In this document: positions 12,337 to 24,202 of the stretch, in pieces | How positions within the stretch are numbered: position 1 is the stretch's first letter | Layout: the number at the start of each line of letters is the position of its first letter | Source of the DNA: Apostichopus japonicus | Lineage: Eukaryota; Echinodermata; Holothuroidea; Aspidochirotida; Stichopodidae | DNA: 64,000 bases | Direction: 5' to 3' | Assembly (NCBI RefSeq): GCF_037975245.1 | Contig: NC_092578.1 | Location: 6,847,501 to 6,911,500, forward strand | The notes under the pieces: model-generated | Seen by the model: only the letters and a program-made list of their open reading frames with translations | What the model was told of the DNA's origin: nothing | Database searches by the model: none | Program-made: the position numbers and the translations under genes

Positions 12337-12977
12337 GGGGGGGGGGGGGGGAACTGATGATAAAGTTTCATAACAACCTGCAATGATTTCTTACTATGTA
12401 ATAAATGGACAAGAAGCACTATAGTGTCATCTAGGTAGTCTATATCTAGGTTTGGAGCACATGACCTGCTTCCAGCATATACTGTACACAATATAGCACT
12501 AGGCTACTAGCATCGGACAATTCAGGGAACAACTATGGGCAAACAATATTTTGCAGACCAGAATGGTCCTGATTATAGCCCAGTTCTTAGTTATAAACTA
12601 TTTTCTGAATGGAGGGACAAGTGTTCCCTGGAAACTAGTGTAGGCCTAAATCTAACAGATATTGTTCGGCTATTTTCTTGGTGTTCATTGTATTAAATCC
12701 TCGTGCATGGGCCAATCCAGGTTAATCATTCTTACAGTATGGCCAGTTATCCAGTTCTGGTTGATGGGGGGATCGCGAGATGATAAGTAGTCCTTCAATA
12801 TTGTGATTTATAAGCAAACATCTTTTGGTGTAGAAAAACAACACAAAATTATAACCAAAACAAAAATATCGTATTTTATATTGGTTTCAATGGTTTGCAT
12901 TTCAGTCAGATGGTGGTAAACTATTTGTCTCTTTATCATGTATGTGGGCTGTGCTGCATATATGCCAATTTTCACAG

Positions 12978-13092
12978 TTTCTTCCGGTTTCTTCCAGTTT
13001 CTTCCGGAAGAAATTGGAAGAAACCTGGAAGAAACAGGTTTCTTCCAGTTTCTTCCACGTCCCCGGAAGAAATAGGTTTCTTCCGGAAGAAA
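12978..13092. repeat. Cluster of 10-bp TTTCTTCC / GGAAGAAA units in both orientations
   Basis: I count six TTTCTTCC (12,978; 12,988; 12,998; 13,039; 13,049; 13,077) and five GGAAGAAA (13,006; 13,016; 13,027; 13,065; 13,085) with about 10-base spacing. The opposed arms could fold into hairpins. Confidence 0.9.
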
Positions 13093-14609
13093 CCGAACCC
13101 TGGGCAAGGAGCAACATGGTCCGGTGCCACAATAGGAAACGGGTTCCCCCTGAGGCATGACGATACCGGCCTATATAGTCATACACGCCTCTGGATATCT
13201 TAATTGTGACATATATGTGTATATACTCTCTTAGTTTTGGGAGTTAGAGAATATTCAATATATGACTGATAAATATATCCATTTTATGACTGATTAATTT
13301 TCATTCGAACGTTATAGAGGTATATCTGACCAGATTGACAAGGACAGGAATAGAAAAGCAAAAGTAGAGAGTTCAGAAAAATTGACCCGCAAATGTCATA
13401 TTTTAGTACACGAACGAGCTATATACCACATTAAAAGACAGTTTCGTATGCACGGGAGAGGTGGAGAGATGGGGAGAGGGGTGGAGGGGCCATTGGAAGG
13501 AGGGAGAGAGGGTACTGTACTATACAACAATGAATGCTCATAGTCGTACGATGTGACGTCATCATACGATAATATGAACTTCCACATTTTCACTAGTAAA
13601 CATATTTGTCACTCTGTTCGGCACGGTTGTTTTCCGGAAATCGTAATTTTGGTTGAGAAGGTTGTATTGTGTGTTTCGCTCAGTCCGCGTTTGCTATCAA
13701 GTGCAATCAGTTTTCAAAATTGCTGAGTATAGGACTATCTTGCCGCAGTAGAACCATAATAATGCCAAGTGGGTGGTTCCTTTTTCCATCGCCCATACAG
13801 ATTAATTTGACCCTCAAAGTCAGCAAGTTGCAAGGCGGCGTCAAATTACCCCGCTGACCCGCACCCACACACACCACACCCACAATATTCCAAACATATT
13901 GTATAATTGCATCATATATTAAATTATCTTTGTGTGGGAGGGTGCAGGGTTCTGGGGGGGGGGGGGGGAGGGGTTGTCGCCACCTTGCTGTAAACAAGCT
14001 GCTGTATTTATCAGTATGAAATCTCCGAATATTATCAATCGTGAAGACCTGCAATTGATAAAGCACAGACACCACAATGATAAAACTTAAGCACCCAAAT
14101 GAAGAATAATCGCCGATTAAATCTATTATATTTCTTCGTCGTCCCGATTTTTTGTTTTATTTCAAGATGTGCGAGACAATGCAATTTCTATAGAATAATT
14201 TCAAAGTCCTATACTGGGGTGTCCTGGGAGCCTCAGAAGGTGTTAAATTTTGAAAAATTGGTTGTTCTCTCGTATCGACTTTAGAGCACAAAATCACATG
14301 TCATAAACAGGAATATATAAATATAGGTGAGGGCGAGGTTGTGGGGGTGGGGTGGGGTGGAGAGGGGGGTATTGCAAGTCAGGAAGCTGCAGTGCTTTCA
14401 GACAGTACTCTTTTAGTTAAGAGGGGAAATGGAGAGAGTGATGGATGGGGAGATGGAGAGAGGAGAGACAGATGGAAGTGGAAGGAAGGACTGGTGGAGG
14501 GAGGGAGGGAGGGATATATATATAATATATTGTGATATATTACTAACGAAGTGACACATTCATGTTGTACAAAGGAAGGCGAAATACTAGAATCTTCCCC
14601 CTTACCAGG

Positions 14610-14776
14610 AGGAGTGTTAAGGAGTCTTAGTTTAGTGGTTAACGCCGGTGCCTTCCAATCATAAGGTCCCCAGTTCTAATGACTCCAAGATTAATGTATG
14701 TCGTCCAGTTACAGAGTTGTTGACAATTGACAATTCATAATCATGGACGTTTAATATGAATCTAAGAGACTGACTT
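14610..14776 (+). mobile_element. SINE (family A), 5' half
   Basis: It begins with a tRNA-like head (TTAGTTTAGTGGTTAACGCC as a box-A region and AGGTCCCCAGTTC as a degenerate box B). It shares the body CTCCAAGATTAATGTATGTC with the copy at 53.8 kb. It breaks off at GACTGACTT and runs straight into a 51-bp minisatellite. Confidence 0.82.
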
Positions 14777-14779
14777 TTT

Positions 14780-15058
14780 CTCCTTTGTACAACTCCTCAT
14801 TAAGCCAGAACAACAAGACTGGACCCAGCTCTCCTTTGAACAACTCCTCATTAAGCCAGAAATACAAGCCTGGAGCCAAGTCTCTTTTGCACAACACCTG
14901 TTATTAAGACATAACTACAAGCCTGGAACCAACTCTCCTTTGAACAACTCCTTAGTAACCCAGAACCACAAGCCGGGACCCAACTCTCCTTTGAACAACT
15001 CCTTATTAAGCCAGAAATACAAGCTATGGACCCAACTCTCTTTGCACAACTTCTGTCG
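14780..15058. repeat. 51-bp minisatellite, five units plus a partial
   Basis: Units start with CTC(C/T)TTTG near 14,780, 14,831, 14,882, 14,935, 14,986 and 15,038 and share ACAACTCCT.ATTAAGCCAGAA and ACAAGCCTGGA.CCAA. The period is 51-53 bases. It abuts the truncated SINE at 14,776. Confidence 0.92.
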
Positions 15059-15780
15059 TCTTGCCCCGTAACAAGGAAACCCCCCGCGATAAACACCCCT
15101 TGGCTCACAGTATTATGTACGTTTTAGAGTCATTATTGTACCCTGCAGCTTCCTTTGTTTAAAATGGTACCTACTCTTATTGTACCGCCTAAGTCGTTTT
15201 GTATTGTTCTTTGTTCTTGTTGCAAGTACATGTTATGGGCCAAACTAGTGGACCTTAATTGACCTGTGCCACAAGGTATTATACCTCTCTTTTGCATAAC
15301 GATCTAATTTTAACGCCCGCATGACACAATTCTCGTACTTCTCGTTTTGGTTCCGCCCTCCCCGACTTTCCCGACCCTCCCCGACCCTCCCACTCCTTTC
15401 CCTTTCCATTGTACTTACGGCAAAATATGTAGTCATCGTTCCCCAATATTATCAACTTCCTATGTTTTCTCATTTTCTGTCATGTACCGTACACCTCATT
15501 CGCCCATGCAACAGGCCTTTGTCTCCGTCTTGTACACATGATGTCCCACTCTTGTGCAGATTCCTGCAAATCATCTAAAACCATTTCGGCAGATCTCACA
15601 GATGCCACCATCATTTCTTGATTAAGTGCCTGTCATCTATTACAGCTCATTATTAATCGTCAAACTTCTAAATCACCTGGCTGTTTTCTTTAAGTTACTA
15701 TTAACTAATTTATTCCAATTTCTTGTTTCGGAAAGGAATGAAGGATGCATCATCATACCAAAACTAAGCCTGCTACCGGT

Positions 15781-16026
15781 GACTTTGGGATCCGGTGGAA
15801 GTTTCAAAGTCATGACTAATCCATATCAAAATATTTTGTCTGGAAGGACTTTGGAAGTTTTTATTTTATTTATGATACACTTCTATTGAATCCCCCTCCC
15901 CCCCCCCCCCAATTGACCTTTTCTTCGAGCTGAGTCATGAAACTGCACACAAAAGTCCAATAGGGGCCTACTAAGTAACACTGTATTGCTATTACTTCTC
16001 TGTGGAAGTGACGTAGGTATATCATT
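15781..16026. repeat. Direct duplication, copy 1
   Basis: Aligned with 16,347-16,568: TTTGGGATCCG, ATGACTAATCCA, TCAAAATATTTTGTCTGGAA, a long C run, CTTCGAGCTGAGTCA, AAACTGCACACA, TGTATTGCTATTACTTC and GTGACGTAGGTATATCATT occur in the same order. Confidence 0.92.
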
Positions 16027-16346
16027 TGCATACTTAAGGATGCCTTAATATAGAAAAGTGAATTTCAATTGATGATTAGTCAGAATATGGTTACGATATT
16101 CTACCATCTTTGGAAATTATTATTGAATACATCAAGCAAACAAGCAAACAAACAAACCAGTTATCTCATCTCTGATCTTACTGATAACATGTACAACTTT
16201 TTGATGGTGACTCATCAGGGCCAGCTGTCCATTTTACCATGCAGCAAGTCCTTATCTAAATACATCCAGGGACCGTCGAACCCGGATACGGTTGAGAGGA
16301 CAATTAGGATTATGTAGGTTAGGTTAGGTTGACTATCATTTAGATT

Positions 16347-16568
16347 GATTTTGGGATCCGACGAAGTTTCAAAGACATGACTAATCCAAATCAAAATATT
16401 TTGTCTGGAAGGACTTGGAAAGTTTTTTTTTATATATGACACACTTCTCATCAATCCCCCCCCCCCCCCAAAAGAAACACCTTCGAGCTGAGTCAACAAA
16501 CTGCACACAGTAGTCCAAGCACTACTGTATTGCTATTACTTCCATTAACGTGACGTAGGTATATCATT
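16347..16568. repeat. Direct duplication, copy 2
   Basis: The second copy of the segment at 15,781, about 570 bases downstream, with substitutions and small deletions. Both copies keep the homopolymeric C run (16,456-16,469 here). Confidence 0.92.
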
Positions 16569-18200
16569 GATTGATTGATCAATTGATTTGGTTAGTCAGA
16601 AATGTAAGTCACTGACGGCACACATGTGAGTTGTAGGTTGACTATTATTAAGATTGGCCATCGCAGAATATCAGAGCTGAGGCTGGCCCAATCGTTCTAA
16701 AAGGTCCCCAAATGTATGTGTAAACTTACCTCAACTCTTTCTATCGATTCTAATTACAAGGGTTGGGGGGGGGCGGCTGAGAAAGAAAACTATAAATTTA
16801 TGTTCATGAAGTTCATTATCTTTATTTCTCATGTACTGGCATGTGTTTAGATTCGTCACTAGAGAAGGTCAGGTCCATAGCTAGGCCGGGGTACGTGCCC
16901 ATCCCCCTACAGATTACTTTGCCCTCCCGCACACCCCCACCCCTCAATTGAGCCACCATCGTTTGTACAAAACTTCACAAGTTAAAGGAAACGAGTAGTG
17001 GGCCCGGCGTTAAATTGTTGGTGCCCTTTTAACTACATCCACAAAGTATTGCTGCACGTGTATGAGTCCGGACAGTTCATGTGGTAGAGAGCGCATTGGC
17101 GTGTAATTACAGACGCTACTGGATAATTTGTCCCACGGCGGTCTAGCCAAAATAAATTCTTCTCGTTTAAAGTGTTTGTTTACACGTTAAAAGTGCCAGT
17201 CTGAAATGTAAACCGCAGTTTTTCCCCATGCAGGTAGAATACCTGTCCCATGTGCTTATTGATGCATATCCAAGGTTAAATCTCAGTGATTCACTATGAT
17301 ATAGCGTTTATAACGTTTTTGCAGAACCGAAAAGTTTGTATAGCAATTAACTCTGTTTACGGCTTCGCTTTGTATCTGTCCTTATAAGTTGTCTTTGTGT
17401 TAAACGTAGTTGTAAAGATATGATTTTGATTATTCCTATTATTTCTTACTAATTCTTGTTATTTATGTAATTTACTCCGCTCCTCGCTTACCTGTCTCCT
17501 CACAACCTTAGCACCACGTTATACCGTGCCTACAATTTCCTGGTAAACTTTTAACACTGTGCGCCCTCTATAATCGGCTCATCCGGTCATTGCCCTACCT
17601 TCTCATCCAACCATTGAAAGTGTCTTATACACGTATTTTTTCGAGCGAATTTTCTTTTCTCGGATTTCGTCCTAACGGTAACTGAGGATTCGGGAGTTTT
17701 TCTTCCATTGGATTACTAGATAGTTTAACAGTCATTTTACAACCCGAAAAGTATCCTTTTCTTGATAGGGAAGGATTTCGGGGACTGTTTTTTAAGAGAG
17801 ACCTCCGCCCTAGGTTTTTTCACCCTAGGTAAATATATATAGGCCTATATATTTATATATTCTTAATTTTCTTCAAACTTTTATTTCTTAAATACACGTT
17901 GTGTTTTGTTAGTCAGGACTAGAACACCGTTTTGACAGTGCAACCAAACTTCTCTCTTGAAAAGTGGGGACTCAAACAATGGTAGTAACTCCCCAGAGCT
18001 AAAAATAAAGGTGGGTCGTGCACTATCTGGTGTCGAAAAGCGTCAAAGGCTGGTCAAGCCTCAGAAGTGATTGTCACTGCCCCCCCCCCCTTGTCCCCGT
18101 ATTTATCTTAAAAATCCCCCAAGCGGTTTCCCACCCCTCTCGTCAGGATAATGGGTCCCATCAGGTCCTCTTCCAGCGGCTCGTGTTGAAGAAGATAGAC
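16569..18200. other. Intergenic, no gene recognised
   Basis: AT-rich sequence with a G run near 16,767. No exon, RNA gene or repeat could be supported. Confidence 0.5.
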
Positions 18201-18545
18201 TTAAAGGCTTTGAAGACTCACCCCAAACAGCGTGCCGCCATCTTTAAAAAGTTAACTTTCCGTTGCTTCCAATTGAAGTTTTTCTCTTGTCGCTACAAAA
18301 TGCAGACAGTAATGAAACGTGATACCTGTCCATCGCTGTATCGTTTGTACACTGTGCTGTGGGTATGTAATTAGACACTTGTGTACTGACTGTACACTAG
18401 TGTCTAATTACCGATGGTAGCAAGCTGTGTGTGTATTTTCTGGGATCGATGGTGGTGTCTAACACTTCTGTTACACTTCATTCGAAACTAGGTCAGGTTA
18501 CCGGCATGAGACGTTTCTTTTGGCGCGAGTCTTCACACCCTTTAA
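18201..18545 (-). mobile_element. MITE copy 1 (TTAAAGG terminal inverted repeats)
   Basis: A 345-bp element reversed relative to the copies at 48.1 and 58.3 kb. One end reads TTAAAGGCTTTGAAGACTCA, the other (reversed) TTAAAGGGTGTGAAGACTCG. The terminal repeats are imperfect and about 28 bases. TTAA at both edges suggests a TTAA target duplication. The interior has no coding capacity. Confidence 0.88.
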
Positions 18546-21500
18546 CCGTTCACTCATGTTCACGATCATAAAGCTACCTCGTAGCTGTTCATGTTCTGTA
18601 GGAGCGTTCATATTTTGTAGGAGTTTTTTATTCATAGTCTGTAAGAGGGAATGGGGAGGGGGGGGGGGGGGGTTCTTTTTAAATTTTAAGATGTGAATCG
18701 TATACTCTTTGCTGAAAATGTCAGTCATGGGTGCGTGAGGATGATGTCATACAGACAGTGACTTCTCAGTATATGAACCGATTTTTTATTATTTTTTTTT
18801 TAAGCTTAAACCAGCTTTGTGAACTTATTTTGATTTAAACAAAACAAAGCAAAGCCCCACTCCCCCCCCCCCCCAAAAAAGGAAAGGAGGCGACAGAAAA
18901 ATAAGTTTCAAGTTTGCTCACCAGCAGTACTATTTAACAATAGTCGAAAACGAGTGGGGTTTTTGATCAAATTATTATATACCCTCATGTGGAACCGGCA
19001 CTGGGGAAGGGGTGGAGTGACGTGCATTTGTAAGGTTAGCATTTTAACATTCAGTTCATATTTCTCGGGAATTCCTTCGGGCTTGTCCTTTTCTTGATGA
19101 ATACCACGTACTGAGAGCTATGTAACGAATGGTTACACCATCCCGACTTTTTATCTTCTTCCTGAATAACACAAATGTACAGTTCGCCTGACCCGCTTCC
19201 CTAATTGATAACCTTTCAGTATCAGCGTCTCTATCGGTATTTTTTCCCGGTCCTATACGGCTTTCTCTTCCGAATCTCGTGAAGGACCGTCATTATCAGC
19301 CTATTTAACCTATTGACACCGAGGTAGATGGGAACGTGCAGTAAAATAGTAGGAACATGTAAGCATCATCAGAGTATTTATATAAATGAAAATCGTAATG
19401 AGTTGGAAAAATCAAGAACAGTGAAAAAACTTCCAGCCTCCACCGGGACTCAAACCCGGGCCTCCCTCTTTATATGCGGACACCCTAACCACTAGGCTAT
19501 GGACGCTGATTGCATGTCCAGAGGTTCAAAACCGGTAAGGAAGGTCGTAATTTCACTGTAGGCGCTTGTCACCCGCATCGAACAACACCAGTTCTGTTTT
19601 GGTGACGTATTTGCCTTGCTCTAGAGATCAAACATAATGACAACCAACTCGAAATCATTTGTGATTCCTAAAGCCGGATCTCGAAATAGATACTTCTGTT
19701 AATGTATACATGTTTATTTACTTTGGTTATTTATGCTTCTATAGATGTGAAATCTCACTCGTATGTTATATGCAATCGGGTGTTAAAACTATGGTTCGTA
19801 CGTTTATCAGGAGAGTTCTCCTCATTACGCATGTCCTTTGTGACGTCACGATTTGTTTATCTGTTAAATGCCAGTTCATAAAGTAAGATCAATTATGCGG
19901 AACTTGCCCTAACCTTTTCGTATTCCCGATTGTAAATGTTATTCATAGAATATTTGTGAGGGGAAATTACCTTACATACTAACCCAAACAACAACAGGCA
20001 TTGTGAATATGGCGTGACACAGAGTCTCAAATTACTGGCAGGGTATATGAAACTTCACAAGCAGGATATAAGTTTTGTGCTGAGACTGCAGTCGCCCACA
20101 CATGGTCCAGTTCTTGAATTTGTTCTCAAATTCTCCCCCTATTTCTCATTCAACATTTCGACTATTATGCAGAATATGTGATTTTTTTTGGTAATACCGA
20201 AATTTCAACGTTATACAAAGATTCTCGCCATATGACGACTATTTTCTCGAAATCTGGGCGTTTCTAAATTATTCAGACAATTTTTGTGTAGTCTCCTCGA
20301 TATAGAATGTATAATTTTCGAGTCACAAATTCGGAAATTTGACCCCGTTTGTCTCACAATATCGCCTGTTGTGTCTCCAATTTTCGACTATTTCTAACAA
20401 CTTTGCCGAGCTGCGTTGACGTTCTTAAAATTACGAATTTTGTTTTATACATAGAAATTTCAACTTGTTCCTCCAAACTTCGCCGAAGTTTATATCAGAG
20501 TTTCCACTTTTTTTTATCTCAACAGTTCGAATATATACTTTTATGAAAATGTCAAATATTCCTGAGATCTTAACATTTTTTTCTCAGTGTTGAGTTTTCC
20601 CTCGTATTGTGTACTAAAGCTCAAAGCAACAGAATCAGGAGAAAGGTTCATAAGTTTCATAAATATTTTGGTTTCGATTTGTTATTCGAAAGTTTAACTT
20701 TTTGGATAAAAAAATCCACATATTCATTCAAATGTCGGTGTTTTGTCGACGATTGAACTGTCCAAAGTTCCAATGTTGTAGAAATTCCGAGTAAGTCTGG
20801 AAAATTCGATGAACTATACAGCTTATGGCACTGCCGATTAATTTTTATCTAAAATACGCCATTTTTCTGCGAAATGCTTTTTTTTGGTCGCTCAGTTTAC
20901 AATCTGAAACTTGGATTCTTGTTAATACTTGATCAAAAATTTAGTTAAACAACACTCAGAATAATGCATGTATTTTAACATTTTACTGTCAAAATGATAA
21001 ATGCACAATTTTATCGAAAATGGTTAAATTACCGACTTCTTCATTTCACTGCAAAAGGTCACATCGTTGAACTTTGCTGCTACCTTCTTATCTACTTAAC
21101 CCCCTACCCACCCCCCCCCCACATGATACTTGGTTGAAATGTGACTGACTGTACAATGATCTCAAACTATGCAATCTATGATGACTACAATGTTTCTGAA
21201 TAAAATTAAACGTCTCCAAATAATCTGGGATTTTTATTTGCATGCATCTTTGTCATGGTAACAGAGGCCAAGCAATGGAGTCTGTACCGTAGTTGTATAA
21301 CGTCAAACAACACATCTTTTTACTTCCCTGTAACGTCCAACGTCACTGTAATGGGACTGTAGTATGTGTTATTGATAATCGTAATATTGGTATCTATTTG
21401 ACTACATTATATCCCCCTCCCCTCCCCATCCCCTTCCAAAAATATAACCAAAAAGACCGTAGATGAGCAAAAATGTAAAAAACAAAAACTTTACTTTGAC

Positions 21501-21999
21501 TGATCAAAATTTGACTTACCATTTGAATTATTTGCATCAAAATATTTTGACATTTTCCAGCTCAATTGCCTGATCACATTATTCACTCTGTTGTGGCCAG
21601 ATGCATTCACAAAATGTCCCCAATTTGGAAAATTTATATTTTTACGATACCAAATGTAACCATTACGATACCATAATGTGCATGGTTTTGACCTAAAGAG
21701 GCTGTAAATTTCCAGCAGATTTGCATTTAGCAATCGGCTTTAGTCACCAGCAGGGCCCTGGCTTTCAATTTTAGTAGGTTATTGGGGCATGACTTCTTTC
21801 CCTCCCTCCTATCTCCCAGCCCCTTCCCCCCCCCCCCCCGCCCCGAACATTTACTTAAAATCGATAGTCTGTCATCCATCACCATTGAAAGATACAAAAA
21901 AACAAGTTGTTATGGTTACAAAAATTTTCCTTTATTATTCAAAATTAGTACCATTACTTAAGTCATTCATGTTGCATAAATATTATACATGCTTGGCAC
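18546..21999. other. Intergenic, few features
   Basis: Contains long G and C runs (18,659-18,672; 18,862-18,874; 21,826-21,839) and the tRNA-like fragment at 19.4 kb. No exon was recognised on either strand. Confidence 0.5.
19436..19506 (-). mobile_element. tRNA-like SINE head or tRNA pseudogene (Asp/Glu-like)
   Basis: On the minus strand TAGCCTAGTGGTTAGGGTG is a box-A/D-arm and CCGGGTTTGAGTCCCGG a perfect T-arm with box B. Acceptor arms pair at six of seven positions. The anticodon stem has a G-A mismatch and a wobble, so a working tRNA is unlikely. No body shared with other elements in the window was found. Confidence 0.6.
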
Positions 22000-24049
22000 A
22001 ACCATAAAAATTTCATGTAAAATTTGAAGTGTTAATACTTTAGTCGAACATAGGGAGTAAACAGCAAACATTCTTGTTTTATTATCACGTTGTTTAATAT
22101 TTAATTTAATTAAGCTCAGAAAAAAAGGTCTTGCTTGATGTCACAGCAAACCTAAAATTTCACAGAATTAATAGTAGTAGGCTTCTGTTCTAACTTTGGT
22201 TGTAACTTGCAAAAGACTGAATATAAATTATCCATAAAAATTACGAAATACATAAAAACAAAGAGGTCATAAAACAAGGTTATAAAATAAAGCAAAAAAA
22301 GAAAATGCGCCCCCAATATTAAACAAAGCAGCGATCTACATGAAAGAGTGAATATAAATATTCATGTAACTAATGTGGCCGATATGAATATTCATGCTAT
22401 ACACTAATAATGAGTGTTTTCCAAAAGAGTTAAGACAAAGATGTAAGAAAGTTTGTTGGTTTGAATCCTACAACCAACTTTTTAAAAAGAAAGTTTTAAT
22501 GCACATTATTCTTTTCAGTCACTAGAAGAAGAAAACAGATTCCTGAAAGACCCAGACCACTCGATCTCAAGGAAAGACATAAAATGATCTTTAAAGGTCT
22601 CAAGGTCCTGAACTTTGCTTGAATCTAGCAAAATATTGAAAACATAAAAGCAGAATTTAGAAAAAAAATTGTGCAAGTTTACATCAGGCTTGAACACTTA
22701 CTGAAAAAAAATATCCAAGGCTGTATAAAATAAAGTGAAACAGCCCAACGAACATTTTTTTTACATTGGTGGGAGGCCTTTTTTAGTTTTTGGTTCTAAA
22801 CATTTGTTATTCGATTTGCTTTGGAAGAATATGCAAAATGCAGTCTGAATGATGACAACCTTTCAAAGCACACATTCATGCATGATGATCACAAAGAAGA
22901 CCTCTCTAATAAAAATCTCATAAAATCAGTACTGACACAAATACTACTACTGCTACTACTTACACCAAACTATTTAGACTTTACGAAAAGAACAATACCA
23001 GGAAAATACCAATAGAAAAACTCGTCACAAATAACGTTTTGCTTTCATTTTACATGTGCTCTCTTTTCCATTTTTTTGTTGTGGTTTTTGCTTTCAATTG
23101 ACGATCACCAACGACTTAATATGATTAAGTTTTGCACTAAATAACACCCCAACTGGTAAGACAATGTCTGTATTGAAAGGTCAATGGCCCGCTTCTTTAT
23201 TTCAGAGTCGGTGACAATTCAATCGGTGAATTAATCACAGATTCTACCACATTTCATCTTCTAAAATTAATCTATAGTCTGTCTCCTCTAAATGCCATCG
23301 AACAAAGCGGCTGAAACAAGGTTATCAAAGAAAGCTTCCCTTATAACTACTATATATATATATTGCCATGGATGACACTGTACACAAAGATAGATTGATA
23401 AACAGTGCAATATGCATTGAGTCCTTGGGGTTGTTCTTGTGTAAGGGGAGAACCCCCTTTCTGTTTGTGACTTGGAAACAGCTGTCAAAAGGGAACCACT
23501 GCCCACAATCCCTTTTTTAAAAGCATACACTAGGTTGTGTGCTAGATCAACCAGAACAGTTTATAAACCAAGGGTTCAGATAGGAATCGACTTCCCTTTC
23601 AGTGGGATACAATTGGACGATGACGCACGCGCAGTTTAACATAGTTAATTATGCAGTTTAACATAGTTAATTATGCAGTTTAACATAGTTAATAATGCAG
23701 TTTAACATAGTTAATAATGCAGTTTAACATAGTTAATTATGCACTTTAACATAGTTAATAATGCAGTTTAACATAGTTAATAACTTGTATAACAACAGTG
23801 TACACCGAAGAAATAGGGAAACAGCAGATATGTGCATAGTAATGGGTTGTTTTATGTAACACAAAAACAAAGACCCCTTTTCTATGGTGGAATACGGCGA
23901 TACAGGTTACGACTCAATTGGTATAGCTAGCTAGCCTGTGGGTTACATTCCTCTGTGATTATTGCTGCTGGCAAGCACCTAAATTCTTGGACTCTCTCTG
24001 GTGGGACCTCCTAAAGACCATCCAGGGACCGTACGAGAGCTGCTCCTCC
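22000..24049 (-). other. Integrin 3' untranslated region and 3' flank (extent uncertain)
   Basis: No coding exon is seen below the stop. An AATAAA on the minus strand (plus-strand TTTATT at 23,196-23,201) lies about 850 bases after the stop and could end the transcript. The stretch also holds a seven-copy 22-bp repeat at 23,631-23,784. The UTR end cannot be fixed from sequence. Confidence 0.35.
23631..23784. repeat. 22-bp tandem repeat, seven copies
   Basis: Seven contiguous units GCAGTTTAACATAGTTAAT(T/A)A(T/C), differing by one or two bases. There are no unique spacers, so it is not a CRISPR. It is downstream of the integrin stop, possibly inside the 3' UTR. Confidence 0.97.
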
Positions 24050-24202
24050 CTACAGCTGATGGGGTTGGTTTTCTCCCGGTACCGGGGAATAGTTATACAT
24101 CTCGTCGTACATCTGCCTCTTCTCCGTGCCTACTTTGGTCTCTGCATTCTTCTGGGTGACGGTGGCGTACTTGTAGCCCGTCTTTCTCTCAAAGAAACCA
24201 AA
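24050..24202 (-). CDS. Integrin alpha exon 26: cytoplasmic tail and stop
   Basis: Acceptor CCGACAG joins in phase 0 to exon 25, giving ILWK-FGFFERKTG, then YKYATV, QMYDEMYNYSP and a TAG stop. The membrane-proximal motif is GFFER rather than the near-universal GFFKR: the lysine is glutamate while the arginine that pairs with the beta tail is kept. The tail is 50 residues. A 5.6-kb intron separates it from the membrane exon. Confidence 0.93.
   Translation of the reverse strand, partial: FGFFERKTGYKYATVTQKNAETKVGTEKRQMYDEMYNYSPVPGENQPHQL

Noticed and set aside
14851-15108. Minus-strand open frame encoding a repeated RSCSKESW-type peptide
   Set aside because: It is the translation of the 51-bp minisatellite, whose period is a multiple of three, so the open frame is a by-product.
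18018-18374. A 118-codon plus-strand open frame
   Set aside because: Its 3' half is MITE sequence and the 5' half contains a C run. No protein similarity was seen.
19436-19506. A working tRNA gene
   Set aside because: The T-arm is perfect but the anticodon stem is mispaired, so a SINE head or pseudogene is more likely.
23631-23784. CRISPR-like array
   Set aside because: Units are contiguous without spacers, and the context is eukaryotic.
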